Shown piece by piece: positions 30,801 through 39,442 of a DNA stretch of 64,000 nucleotides. The position numbers and the translations under genes were made by a program. The notes under the pieces were generated by a model. The model was not told where the DNA came from. It was given only the letters and a program-made list of their open reading frames with translations, and ran no database searches. Source of the stretch: an archaeon (GTDB lineage: Archaea > Aenigmatarchaeota > Aenigmatarchaeia > QMZP01 > JAFGSV01); NCBI GenBank assembly GCA_028279705.1, contig JANQNF010000021.1, forward strand, positions 1 through 64,000, read 5' to 3'. Positions within the stretch are counted from its first letter, which is position 1, and each line of letters begins with the position of its first letter.

Positions 30801-32408
30801 TCATCCCTTCCCAAGCAGCCTCTTGACCATAGGCGGCATGTCGTCTGCGTGCTGCGTCGTTATCTCCTGGTACAGCTGGAAAGATATCATGGTCGCAAGA
30901 AGTATACCTGTCCCGCTTCCTATCGCACCCGTCATGTCAGCGTATGATGCAAGCAGCCCTATTGCCATACCACCAAGTATTGCAAGCCCCGGTATGTACC
31001 TGTTCAGCACGCGCTCTATTATCCTTATGTCGCGTCTGTATCCCGGTATCTGCAGCCCCGTCGAGTGTATCTGCTCGGCAACTGATGCGGCGTCCATCCC
31101 GGATGTTGTCACCCAGAAAGCTGAGAACACGGTGGCTCCAACTATCATGAATGCCGAATAGACTCCTATCCTCATGAGGTCAAGCGGAGTGATCATCATG
31201 CCAGTGAGCCCCATGCCGTAGACCATGGCAAGCCACACCGCCGCTCCCACCGGTATCATGCCCATCGAAAGCTGCCATCCCGGCCTCTTGACGTAACCTG
31301 ACATGAATGCCCCTATCAGAGCAAAAAGTCCCATGAATATGGCAATGCCTGCAACGCCCTGCGAGTTTGGAAGCTGCAGGTAGTAGACGAATCCCGATAC
31401 CGGATTGTTGTTCTCAAAGCATCCAAGCAGGCCGCATATCTTCGATGAGCCTGCCTCCACGGGCTGTGCCCCTATCCTGCCCATGAGCTGGACGTTTGCC
31501 AGGAGCGCCGCTATCAGTATGACCGGTATGACGTTTGTGTAAAGGAAGTTTAACGGCCAGCGCCTTCCAAATCCACGTATCGACCCGAACGCAAGCGGTA
31601 TCTCCACCTTGATGTTCTGCATGAATATCACGAGCAGGAAGACGATCACTGTCGCCATTATGGGAAGCGCGCCTAGAAGCAGCGCGTTGAGCGGGTCTGC
31701 CGTCGCCATGTAGTAGATTATCTGCGGCAGTGCGCCAAGCGGCGGGTTCTGCATCTCAATCGATGGGAACGCAAGCGCGGTTCCCTCACCGCTTCCAAAT
31801 ATCGACAGGCAGCCTGCGCCCGTGCACAGCGCGAACGGGTTGAATATCCTGGTTATCATGCCGCTTGATACTCCTGCGAGTATGAACAGGCTTACTCCGG
31901 AGCCAAAGCCCCATTTCGATATGATCTCGTCCATGAATAGTATGAATATGCCGCCTGCGGCAACCTGCAGTATGACCGCCACCTCAAGTCCCGGAATCGG
32001 GGGTATGGCGCCAAACATCACGTATATTGCGCCCTCGACAAAGCAGAGGATTATCGTCAGCACTTTCTGCGTGCCCTGGAAGATGGCCTTGCCCTTTTCA
32101 GTGTTCATGTCCCACGGCAGTATCTTGGAACCTACAAGAAGCTGAAGGATTATCGCGGCCACGACTATGGGACCGATACCTAGCGTTGTCAGTGAACCGA
32201 ATTTTGATGCAAGAAGGAGCTCAAAGACCTTCAGCTGCTGCAGCCCTTCGATCTGGATTCCCCACACCATTATCTGGGACATCACGAAGAATACAAGAAG
32301 AACCATGCCGGTGTACTTAAGCTTCTCCCGAAAGCCGAGCTTCGTCAGGGGATCCCTCACGCCCGGGAGGCGCTCAAGGAATTTCATGTAGGATTCTTCA
32401 AGACCCAT
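30801..32408 (-). CDS. secY: Protein translocase subunit SecY
   Basis: About 535 residues with ten membrane helices, the channel of the Sec translocon. Recognisable parts: LPGVRDPLTKLGFREKLKYT (plug-preceding region), RIFNPFALCTGAGC, AFGSIRGFGRRWPLNFLYTN and YRRDIRIIERVLNRYIPGLA. Two outside loops carry close Cys pairs (CTGAGC, KICGLLGC), which may form disulfides. It is longer than many archaeal SecY (about 460-480) because of these loops. The ATG at 32408 is chosen. Confidence 0.95.
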   Translation of the reverse strand: MGLEESYMKFLERLPGVRDPLTKLGFREKLKYTGMVLLVFFVMSQIMVWGIQIEGLQQLKVFELLLASKFGSLTTLGIGPIVVAAIILQLLVGSKILPWDMNTEKGKAIFQGTQKVLTIILCFVEGAIYVMFGAIPPIPGLEVAVILQVAAGGIFILFMDEIISKWGFGSGVSLFILAGVSSGMITRIFNPFALCTGAGCLSIFGSGEGTALAFPSIEMQNPPLGALPQIIYYMATADPLNALLLGALPIMATVIVFLLVIFMQNIKVEIPLAFGSIRGFGRRWPLNFLYTNVIPVILIAALLANVQLMGRIGAQPVEAGSSKICGLLGCFENNNPVSGFVYYLQLPNSQGVAGIAIFMGLFALIGAFMSGYVKRPGWQLSMGMIPVGAAVWLAMVYGMGLTGMMITPLDLMRIGVYSAFMIVGATVFSAFWVTTSGMDAASVAEQIHSTGLQIPGYRRDIRIIERVLNRYIPGLAILGGMAIGLLASYADMTGAIGSGTGILLATMISFQLYQEITTQHADDMPPMVKRLLGKG

Positions 32409-32517
32409 CAATATCACAGCTATATGTTAATTAACCAATTACGATTTCTATTAATTTTGGTTTCGTTCTATTTAAATCTGTTAAGAATACGGACGTTCCT
32501 TGATAAAAGCAGGGGAA

Positions 32518-32802
32518 TCATTCATCCTTTAAATTGCAGCGTTTTACGAGATAGGAAACTATTTCTTTTATCGAATTTATTTTATCGACAGGATAATCGA
32601 CGGGTATGCCAAAATTAAAGCCTATTTCGATACCCATTACGAATTGGGCTTTATCTAGGCTATCGAATCCAAGGTCCTTTTCTAACTAGCTTTCGTACGC
32701 TATGTCGCAGAGTTCGTTATAATGGCAGGTATCTAATGTTATATCCGCAACTTTCCTTCGCAGAGCCGTGTTCATGCTCGGATGATAGCCTTCCACTTCC
32801 AT
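32518..32802 (-). pseudogene. Acyl carrier protein-like gene with in-frame TAG
   Basis: From the ATG at 32802 the frame gives 38 codons, then TAG (32686-32688), then 55 more codons to a TGA. After the TAG comes LEKDLGFDSLDKAQFVMG, the acyl-carrier signature with the phosphopantetheine Ser, and later SIKEIVSYLVKRC. It aligns with the neighbour at 32851 across the stop (YES-TAG-LEKDLG versus YESDLYTDLG). A TATA-like box (about 32824-32833) remains. Either decayed or read through; TAG is an ordinary stop in other genes here (e.g. RFC-L), so decay is more likely. This fills the 442-base gap after SecY. Confidence 0.8.
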
Positions 32803-32850
32803 GTACAATGAACTAGAAGAAAATTTTAAATATGGCAAAGCTATCGCTGT

Positions 32851-33153
32851 TTAGAGTTTTACTGGCTGAAGTGCGTTCTTCCAGACTCCTGTTTTTTCAA
32901 CGTAATCCACTATACGAGACACTTTTTTGATGTTGTCAGCTACTTCATGAGGTATGTCGTGAAAGTACTCACAACCAACTCCCATGATGATGGTACCAAC
33001 ATCCAGTCTGCCTAGTCCAAGGTCGGTATACAGGTCGCTTTCGTATGAGATATCCGAAAGGTCCAGCTCTTTTGTTATTGCCGACGATTTTATAATATCC
33101 ACAATCCTTTTGCGGACACCTGTGTTCATGGAAGAATGATAATTCATTTTCAT
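32851..33153 (-). CDS. Acyl carrier-like protein without the prosthetic-group serine
   Basis: About 100 residues from the ATG at 33153. Helix I RKRIVDIIKSSA, the loop DLYTDLGLGRLDVGTIIMG and helix III/IV IPHEVADNIKKVSRIVDYV follow acyl carrier proteins, but the invariant D-S-L reads G-R-L, so 4'-phosphopantetheine cannot be attached. It is the tandem paralog of the interrupted gene at 32518. It lies between L15 and SecY, inside a conserved operon. A role as a non-acylated protein partner is possible. Confidence 0.8.
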   Translation of the reverse strand: MKMNYHSSMNTGVRKRIVDIIKSSAITKELDLSDISYESDLYTDLGLGRLDVGTIIMGVGCEYFHDIPHEVADNIKKVSRIVDYVEKTGVWKNALQPVKL

Positions 33154-33181
33154 CACAAAAAGTTTGGATTTCAAGAAAGCT

Positions 33182-33649
33182 TCACTGGCTTTCTCCGGTC
33201 TCTACGGGACCTTCTTCAACCGTCTCTTCAACCGTCTCCTCGACGACTTCCTCTGTCACAGCGTCAGATATTATCTTGCCGCCGGCAGCCTCGACCTTTT
33301 CCTTTGCGCCTGCTGAGAAGTAATCGATCTTGATTTCAAGCGCTGCCTTGATCTCGCCTGCCCCAAGGAGCTTGTCGTATCCCATTGCAGTGAGGTCAAT
33401 CTTCTTTTCCTTTCCCACAAGCTTTGCAACTTGGTTTAGGTTTATTGTCTTGAGTGTCTTGGTGGTCTTCGCCGTGAATCCGTGCTTTCCTATCCTGTCG
33501 CGTGCGTACTTGAGAATGTGGGTCATCCTGTGGCCTTCTGAACCTGCCCATCCCTTTCCACCGCGGCTTCCCTTGCCACGGTGCTTCTTGGGGCTGCCGT
33601 ATCCGTGCGTCCTGTGTCCCCTCTGCTTGACGACTTTCTTCCTTGGCAT
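33182..33649 (-). CDS. rpl15: Ribosomal protein uL15
   Basis: 155 residues. The Gly/Lys/Arg-rich start (RGHRTHGYGSPKKHRGKGSR) and GGKGWAG are diagnostic; the C-terminal domain includes LLGAGEIKAALEI. The last 20 residues are an acidic Glu/Thr/Val tail (VEETVEETVEEG). It lies one base after L30. The GAAAGC/GCTTTC hairpin over its stop may partly terminate transcription before the acyl-carrier-like genes. Confidence 0.96.
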   Translation of the reverse strand: MPRKKVVKQRGHRTHGYGSPKKHRGKGSRGGKGWAGSEGHRMTHILKYARDRIGKHGFTAKTTKTLKTINLNQVAKLVGKEKKIDLTAMGYDKLLGAGEIKAALEIKIDYFSAGAKEKVEAAGGKIISDAVTEEVVEETVEETVEEGPVETGESQ

Positions 33650-33650
33650 G

Positions 33651-34073
33651 TCAGATCATCCTCGAAATTAGGTTGTTTATCTCTTCACCCCTGTAGCCGA
33701 CGTCGCCTCTTGGATAGTTCAGCCTGACTGCCTTGAGGCCGCCTGAAGGTGGTGAGAGTGTGAAAACCGGGCCAGATTCCTTTAGTTCCTTGTCCTTGAA
33801 AGCCTTCGCAGCTACGATCTTGGCCTTTTTCGCATCGAGCTTTCCCCTCTTCTCTAGGAGCTTTTCAAGGACTTCCTGGGAAACCTCGCCCCACGTAACG
33901 TACTCGGATACCCTCTTTAGCATCCCTGTGTAGTTGTTGTCGGCCGGAAGTATGATGCAATTATTGATTGACGAGAGCCTGAGGTTCTTCAGCGTGTCCG
34001 TTACCTTCCTGTTTATTTTCACGGTTCCCTTAAGCATTATCGCTGCAAAGAGAGGTTTTTCGTCTGCCATCAA
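33651..34073 (-). CDS. rpl30: Ribosomal protein uL30
   Basis: 140 residues, the usual archaeal/eukaryotic L30/L7 size. AAIMLKGTVKINRKVTDTL and RLSSINNCIILPADNNYTG are typical; the C-terminal part runs through SGGLKAVRLNYPRGDVGYRG. It contacts 5S/23S rRNA at the edge of the large subunit. It overlaps S5 by four bases and is followed by L15 one base later. Confidence 0.95.
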   Translation of the reverse strand: MMADEKPLFAAIMLKGTVKINRKVTDTLKNLRLSSINNCIILPADNNYTGMLKRVSEYVTWGEVSQEVLEKLLEKRGKLDAKKAKIVAAKAFKDKELKESGPVFTLSPPSGGLKAVRLNYPRGDVGYRGEEINNLISRMI

Positions 34074-34897
34074 AGGTCACCCTTTCCGCTGTTGAGGCTC
34101 TTGATGGCATTGAATACAGCCATTGTAAGGTTTCCACGGGTCTCAGTCTTTCCGGAAGTCTTTACCCAGACGTCCTTTATTCCGGCGATTTTCAGTATCT
34201 TCTTTACTTCCTCGCTTGCCACCATGCCAACACCCTTTGGTGCAGGTATAAGCGTTACTGTGACTGAACCTTCCCTTCCGTTGACCTTGAACGGCACGCT
34301 GTGGTCGCCGCCGCAGCCGCATTCCCAGGATCCGCACCCTCTCCTGACCCTTACGACACTGAGCTTGGCGTTCTTTGTTGCCTTCTCGAGAGCAGTCCTG
34401 TGTTCGGTTGAGATCGCACGTCCGATGCCCACTATTCCGTCACCGTTTCCAACGACAGCCAGTGCAGAAAGCTTGAATCTCCTTCCGGACTTGTGCATCC
34501 TTGCGGTCATCTTGGTTGCGGTCCTTCTGATGCCACCGCCTTTTCCAGGCGATCCGCCTATGTATATGACTTCCTGAAGCACTTCAGGAATGAGAGCATC
34601 GATTATCTCGGGCTCGAGTATGAGTTCCCCGTCCTCAAGTATCTCGTCCAGCGTCTTGTACTTGCCTTCCTTGACATCGTTTCCAAGCCTGGTCTTTGGT
34701 ATCCACTCGGGAACTTCCTCCTCGTAATGCCTTCTCCTACCGCCGCCTTCCACGGTTTTTGCCCCTTCCTTGGAATCAGTTTCACTTTGTGTCTTTTCTT
34801 CTTCCTTTACGGGAGCTTCCGCTTTTGGTTCCTCCAAGGGCTCCTTTGCTCCTTCCTTCTTCCCTTCTTCAGCCTTTGGAACTTCTTTTTCAGTCAT
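34070..34897 (-). CDS. rps5: Ribosomal protein uS5 with charged N-terminal extension
   Basis: 275 residues. From about residue 65 it is archaeal S5: WIPKTRLGNDVKEGKYKTL, the dsRBD-like RFKLSALAVVGNGDGIVGIG, then the C-terminal GTPase-like fold (PAPKGVGMVASEEVKKIL). The first 60 residues are Lys/Glu-rich (KVPKAEEGKKEGAKEPLEE-like), absent from most S5 proteins. It overlaps the Bud32 gene and L30 by four bases each. Confidence 0.95.
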   Translation of the reverse strand: MTEKEVPKAEEGKKEGAKEPLEEPKAEAPVKEEEKTQSETDSKEGAKTVEGGGRRRHYEEEVPEWIPKTRLGNDVKEGKYKTLDEILEDGELILEPEIIDALIPEVLQEVIYIGGSPGKGGGIRRTATKMTARMHKSGRRFKLSALAVVGNGDGIVGIGRAISTEHRTALEKATKNAKLSVVRVRRGCGSWECGCGGDHSVPFKVNGREGSVTVTLIPAPKGVGMVASEEVKKILKIAGIKDVWVKTSGKTETRGNLTMAVFNAIKSLNSGKGDL

Positions 34898-35538
34898 TTG
34901 TATCTCCTTCTCTTTCCTATGCTTTCAAACCGCTGCATTACCTGCGCGGCAGTTGAATATTTTTGCATGTATGTATTTATAATGTTTTTCCATACAGCCT
35001 CTGAAATCTCGAAATGTGTGGACAATATAGCCTCGTAGAGGAGGAAAAGGTCCGTTGCCTTGTCCTCCACCTTGTGTGACACTTTGCCCAGTCCGAAATC
35101 TATTACATATAGGTCGTTACCTTTTAATATCATATTGGAAGTCGTGAGGTCACCGTGGATTATGTTCGCTGAGTGGAGCGCGGCTACCATTTCGCCTATT
35201 TTCACAGCAGCCTTCTTCTGGTCGGGTCCTTTCATCCCGTTCAGCATGTCCTTTACGCGGTTCCCGTCTATAAAATCCATCCTTATGACATGCTTGTCTG
35301 CGATATCCGCATCGGGAGTGTGTATTCCTGCCCTCCTTGCAGTTTCAAGGAGCTTTGCCTCCCTCTTGGTCCTTCTCCTTCGTATTTCGTCGTCCAGCTC
35401 GGGCAGCCTGTAGCCCTTCTTGACCCTTTCTTTTACAAGCACGTCGCCTTCCCTGTAGAGAACGGCTTCAGCTCCCCTCTGGATAATCTCCTTTGGCATG
35501 GGGTTTAATTCGGCGTCATGCTTAAAAAAGAAGTTCAT
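34894..35538 (-). CDS. bud32: Bud32-type atypical protein kinase (KEOPS subunit)
   Basis: 214 residues. The catalytic loop HGDLTTSNMIL and the metal-binding DFGLGK are the Bud32/RIO-like signatures; the N-lobe RGAEAVLYREGDVLVKERV carries the ATP-binding Lys. With Kae1, Cgi121 and Pcc1 it forms KEOPS, which makes t6A37 in tRNA. Kae1 is not fused or adjacent here; instead the gene heads the S5-L30-L15 block, overlapping S5 by four bases. ATG at 35538 overlaps the previous stop (TAATG); an ATG at 35499 gives the usual family start. Confidence 0.93.
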   Translation of the reverse strand: MNFFFKHDAELNPMPKEIIQRGAEAVLYREGDVLVKERVKKGYRLPELDDEIRRRRTKREAKLLETARRAGIHTPDADIADKHVIRMDFIDGNRVKDMLNGMKGPDQKKAAVKIGEMVAALHSANIIHGDLTTSNMILKGNDLYVIDFGLGKVSHKVEDKATDLFLLYEAILSTHFEISEAVWKNIINTYMQKYSTAAQVMQRFESIGKRRRYK

Positions 35539-35897
35539 TATGAGTAAAGCTTTCCAGAAAAAAGCAGCCTGATGTGTGGGGTGCCCCCGGGCGTCGCATC
35601 CCTCAATGCAAGGTAAGCATTATAGAAGATTTTGTCATACTTCTCAAGTTTTGGCATGAAATCTTCCCGGTTTAGTTGCTTGTCGCCGCCTTCCCAAGCA
35701 ACGTGCTGAAATGTCCCGCGTGCGAGTTTCTCTAAATTGGGGGATTCCTTCTTGAAAGCCTTGTAATGTTCTTCTGTCCTGAAGAATTCAGGTCCAAAAC
35801 CTTTGTCGAATAGTCCCGTGAAATTGACACCATTATTGGTCTCACTCCTGTAGAGACTCACGAATTCGTCGAACGTGAGCGTTTTTTCCTCATTCAT
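35538..35897 (-). CDS. Hypothetical protein preceding Bud32
   Basis: 119 residues, soluble, no family recognised. It is helical with aromatic clusters (LFDKGFGPEFFRTEEHY, EKYDKIFYNAYLAL). Its TAA stop overlaps the Bud32 ATG by one base (TAATG), so translation of Bud32 and the ribosomal genes may depend on it. More AT-rich than the genes it precedes, which hints it joined the operon later. Confidence 0.6.
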   Translation of the reverse strand: MNEEKTLTFDEFVSLYRSETNNGVNFTGLFDKGFGPEFFRTEEHYKAFKKESPNLEKLARGTFQHVAWEGGDKQLNREDFMPKLEKYDKIFYNAYLALRDATPGGTPHIRLLFSGKLYS

Positions 35898-35959
35898 GCC
35901 ATTTCTATGCCACTTACCTTTATAAAATTAACTACCATCTAATGAGCATAAAAGGTGTT

Positions 35960-36526
35960 ATGATCATGAGGGAAATGCTGCTCTACAGTACTGTCACAAT
36001 ACTGCTACTGCTGGTGTTCTCCGTATACGCTGCAGAAGCCGCATCAGGCTTGACAGTTAGCGCCAGGCCGGGAACGCTCAACAGCTTCCAGTGCAGCAGC
36101 GTCACGGGCAGGATAATAATCGATTCCCAAGAGCCCGGTGAGTATTCAGTAGACATCGACGGCGTCCCTGGAGACTGGCTCGAGTACCAGGAAAGCGTCT
36201 ACGTCGACGGTACGGAGACTGTGAATTATATTGTCAACCCGCAGAAGGGTGGTACATACCATCTCACCATACTCGTGGACGGCCCCGGTGGTTATGTCGA
36301 GGAAGGTGTGAAGTTCTGGGCAGGAAAGAAGGAGACGGCAATTTCCGCTGACAAGGTGGATACTGCAGAACTCGAAGACAGTGGCTTCACGGGCATGATC
36401 ACGCTCGGTGGCCCGGGCCAGACTGCCGCTACAGTGGCAGCAGTGGCTCTTGCAGCAGTTTTTTCACTTTTCATCGCCCGCAGGGCGCTGAGACACGAGG
36501 ACCCTTACGATGGGATGGGTTTTTAA
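35960..36526 (+). CDS. Secreted protein with C-terminal membrane anchor
   Basis: About 188 residues from the ATG at 35960 (alternatives at 35942 and 35966). Signal peptide ILLLLVFSVYAAEAA, a beta-rich outside domain (TLNSFQCSSVTGRIIIDS, YVDGTETVNYIVNP) and one membrane helix near the end (AATVAAVALAAVFSLFIA), then a short basic tail. The domain resembles an NPCBM/NEW3-like Ig fold, like the protein that follows. It is followed 13 bases later by the start of the 695-residue surface protein. Confidence 0.7.
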   Translation: MIMREMLLYSTVTILLLLVFSVYAAEAASGLTVSARPGTLNSFQCSSVTGRIIIDSQEPGEYSVDIDGVPGDWLEYQESVYVDGTETVNYIVNPQKGGTYHLTILVDGPGGYVEEGVKFWAGKKETAISADKVDTAELEDSGFTGMITLGGPGQTAATVAAVALAAVFSLFIARRALRHEDPYDGMGF

Positions 36527-36539
36527 AATTTACTACTAT

Positions 36540-38627
36540 ATGATAACTATGATTTTGAAGCACGTTTCGATACTGGTTTTGATGCTGGCGCTCGTTCCAG
36601 TCAACGCTTCCGCATATTACGGCGGAGCCCTTGAGGTAGCATCAGAAGTGCACCAGGTGTGCCCATGCGACATTGTAACAAGCAATGAGATACTCCTTGA
36701 GGTCGTAAATTACGGCACCAAGTCCGATACTTATTTCCTTTCAGTCGAAGTGCCTGATGGATGGAGCGGCTTTGTAAAGCCCCAGTTAACACTGGCTTCC
36801 GGCGAGGTGATTGAAGTCGATCCTCTCTGGGTGACTCCGCCGTGCGGTACTGAACCAGGAGAATACACTATCGAGTTCACCGCAGTTTCTGGTCAGTCTG
36901 GTGAAACTATCGAAAAGGAGCTGGTGCTCGATGTCATGAGGTGCCACGATGTGAGCATATCTGGCAACAATTATCTTAACGCGTGCGAAAAAGGCGTCGT
37001 GACCTCGACGCTTGACGTGACGAACCTTGGAAAGGTTTCGGAGACGTTTGAACTTTCGGCATCCAAGGACTGGGTCACGATTTCACCGAATTCCGTTACA
37101 GTTGGTGCATGGGACACTAAGACGGTCACGGTAACTGCGAAGCCTCCTTCGGGCGTTTCAGGGAGCCAGGAAATAGCAGTGACTGCGGAGTCTACTCTTT
37201 CCTATGCCAAGGCAGTAAAGGACCTAAAGCTTGACGTTGACAAGTGCTACTCTTTCAGCGCAAGCGTCGTGCCCCATGAAGACTCTGTCTGCATGGGAAA
37301 ATCAATCCAGTACCAGGTTTACGTTGACAACAAGGGCACGAAATCTGATACTTACAAGATAATCACGCCGTCGTGGATGACTGCGGAAGAAAGCGTAGTC
37401 GAACTGGGAAGCGGAAAAAGGGCAATCGTTACCCTGACCGCAACGCCCCTTTCGCTTGGGAAGAAGGACATGGAAGTCTATGTTTCTTCTGAAAGTAACC
37501 CAACATCGATAGTCAAGTCGGACGCCGTGCTCACTTCGGTTGACTGCAGGTCTGCTGCGGTTTCCTTTGCCAATTCAGAGAGGAACGTGTGCAGGGGAGA
37601 AAGCACCGATTTCGTTGTGAAGATCGAGAATACCGGACTGACGGCGACAGCCTACACTCTTGAATCGACGATGGGCAAGCTCTCAAGGGAGAAGCTGGTG
37701 CTTGGTCCAGGCGAGGTTCAAAACGTCGTACTGGGCATAACCTCGACTGAGAATGATGGTACTTATCCAGTAACAGTTGACGTTGCAAGCGGCGATGCAA
37801 CGGACAGGGACTCTGCAACGCTTGTCGTTCACAAGTGCCGTGGCGCCACGCTTGATGTTACACCGGGGGAAACCGACGCGTGCGCAGGTGATGTTGTGAC
37901 TTACGAAGTCTCTGTTGAAAACACAGGCGAGCTTGACGACAGCTACGTTCTCACTTATCCTGATGGTGAAGAGAGGTTTTCACTCCAGTCGGGAGATTCC
38001 ATAAGAATGGAAGTTGACGTGCGCGTCGAAAACTCCCTTGGAAACAGGCTGCCTTTCAAGCTGGAATCCACAAAGGGCGTCAAGGTAGAAAAGAGGGTTG
38101 ACCTTGACGTGACCCCTGCCAGCAGGTGTTATGCAGCAGAGCTTACGATAATCAACGGCAATGACACAAAGGAGAAGAACGTCAGTGTCGTCATAGGTGA
38201 GGGGCAGGCCATTCAGATGAAGCTTGTCAACACAGGCCTTCGTTCTGACAGCTACACGTTTACAGTCAGCGGTCCTGCATGGGCACACCTTAGCGGGGAG
38301 ACTGTCCACTTGTCGCCTCTTCAGGACGAGACGGTGTTCCTTTACCTTTCACCACCGGACAACACGCCGAGAAAAAACTTTGACGTTACGGTGCTTGCAG
38401 ATTCCGGCAGGTCTCTTTCAAAAGCAACGCTTACTGTTACAGTTCTGGAATACGTAGTATCTGAGGAAAGAGGTGCCCAGGAGGCGGGAGAAGACGCTGT
38501 CCTTACAGGCGGGCTTGCCGGCATGTTCGTTGCCGTGGAACCCGTTTCGATCGAAGCCACGCTGATTTCGATACTTGCATTCCTGACACTGATAGTCATT
38601 GCCCTGAGATTCGTCATATTCAGGTGA
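36540..38627 (+). CDS. Surface protein with repeated NEW3-like Ig domains and Cys pairs
   Basis: About 695 residues from the ATG at 36540. Signal peptide HVSILVLMLALVPVNASA; then about six Ig-like modules of the NEW3/CARDB kind (VNYGTKSDTYFLSVE, VTNLGKVSETFELS, VENTGELDDSYVLT). Nearly every module starts with a Cys and has a second Cys 12-18 residues on (RCHDVSISGNNYLNACEKG; KCRGATLDVTPGETDACAG), a likely disulfide ladder. It ends in a membrane helix (ISILAFLTLIVIALRFVIF). Adhesion or cell-wall role is inferred. A frame open from 36510 is rejected since it lies inside the previous gene. Confidence 0.82.
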   Translation: MITMILKHVSILVLMLALVPVNASAYYGGALEVASEVHQVCPCDIVTSNEILLEVVNYGTKSDTYFLSVEVPDGWSGFVKPQLTLASGEVIEVDPLWVTPPCGTEPGEYTIEFTAVSGQSGETIEKELVLDVMRCHDVSISGNNYLNACEKGVVTSTLDVTNLGKVSETFELSASKDWVTISPNSVTVGAWDTKTVTVTAKPPSGVSGSQEIAVTAESTLSYAKAVKDLKLDVDKCYSFSASVVPHEDSVCMGKSIQYQVYVDNKGTKSDTYKIITPSWMTAEESVVELGSGKRAIVTLTATPLSLGKKDMEVYVSSESNPTSIVKSDAVLTSVDCRSAAVSFANSERNVCRGESTDFVVKIENTGLTATAYTLESTMGKLSREKLVLGPGEVQNVVLGITSTENDGTYPVTVDVASGDATDRDSATLVVHKCRGATLDVTPGETDACAGDVVTYEVSVENTGELDDSYVLTYPDGEERFSLQSGDSIRMEVDVRVENSLGNRLPFKLESTKGVKVEKRVDLDVTPASRCYAAELTIINGNDTKEKNVSVVIGEGQAIQMKLVNTGLRSDSYTFTVSGPAWAHLSGETVHLSPLQDETVFLYLSPPDNTPRKNFDVTVLADSGRSLSKATLTVTVLEYVVSEERGAQEAGEDAVLTGGLAGMFVAVEPVSIEATLISILAFLTLIVIALRFVIFR

Positions 38628-38832
38628 GTTCTCTTACGGCGTAGCCCGTGGCGACCAGTATTCCAAGGCCAATTAATACTGATGTCCAGAGACTGAGTGC
38701 CACGTTCTCAGGAAACAAATAGTAGTCCTGTAGGCCCCATACCCCTCTCCAAAAAGATATCACAGCAAAAGCAATGATTATGGCAAAAAGTGTCTGGTGG
38801 TGTGATTTCAGCTTGTGAAACCTGCTGAACAT
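38620..38832 (-). CDS. Small two-helix membrane protein
   Basis: 70 residues with two membrane helices (about 15-34 and 47-66) joined by an aromatic loop (GVWGLQDYYLFPENV). The N-terminus is basic and His-rich (FSRFHKLKSHHQ). No family recognised. Its 3' end overlaps the surface-protein gene by eight bases in convergent orientation. Confidence 0.6.
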   Translation of the reverse strand: MFSRFHKLKSHHQTLFAIIIAFAVISFWRGVWGLQDYYLFPENVALSLWTSVLIGLGILVATGYAVRELT

Positions 38833-38867
38833 AATATAATATTAGCACACCTTTCAAAAATATTTTT

Positions 38868-39299
38868 CTAATATTCTAACGGTATGACTCCATAGTATTC
38901 GACGATTTGATTCGACGTTTTTGCCCAATCAAGATGTTCATCAAGATCTTCTATAATGATATCGGCATTTACGATACTTCCATTGTCTGTCCATGGACCT
39001 TTTCTGTGAACCAACTTGAATTTTCCATCTTCTTTCAATATGGTACCCATATGGCGTGGAAAATTATTCATTACACTGTGCCTGAAGAGTACGAGGCAAC
39101 CATGTTCGGGTTTATCTAATTTAGGAAGCTGTGAAAAGTAATTGAGTGGTGGCGGATTTTCCGTGGTATCATAGTCGAAAGTTGGTACAATATCCACTAC
39201 ACCATCCTCGGGGAGAACCCCTGCTATGTAGAAAGCTGTGCCGCAATTTGTCTCACATTTCGTTTTCTTGGCAATCTCTATTCTACGGTATATGTTCAT
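38868..39299 (-). CDS. NlpC/P60-like cysteine-peptidase-fold protein (tentative)
   Basis: 143 residues. The order Cys in KCETNCGTAFYIAGVL, then a hydrophobic strand (HGCLVLFRHS), then His in NFPRHMGTIL followed by a strand and KLVHRKGP resembles NlpC/P60 or papain-like amidases with a Cys-His pair. It has no signal peptide, so it would act inside the cell. It is AT-rich and alone between the surface-protein genes and ftsZ. The family call is a pattern match by eye. Confidence 0.5.
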   Translation of the reverse strand: MNIYRRIEIAKKTKCETNCGTAFYIAGVLPEDGVVDIVPTFDYDTTENPPPLNYFSQLPKLDKPEHGCLVLFRHSVMNNFPRHMGTILKEDGKFKLVHRKGPWTDNGSIVNADIIIEDLDEHLDWAKTSNQIVEYYGVIPLEY

Positions 39300-39442
39300 A
39301 CATTTTCATTATCAGAAAAATTTTTAAACGGACATAATGAATTAGAAAAAACGTGTATTGACGCCGATTGCATCTTGTTTCAAATCTAATGGATTGTTTC
39401 CACTAGAGAAATGTTTATATAGCAGAAAACGATATTATTTAA

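Noticed and set aside
32686-32688. Genome-wide TAG recoding (e.g. pyrrolysine)
   Set aside because: Ordinary genes such as RFC-L and the lipoprotein at 13850 end in TAG, so general recoding is unlikely; local readthrough is not excluded.
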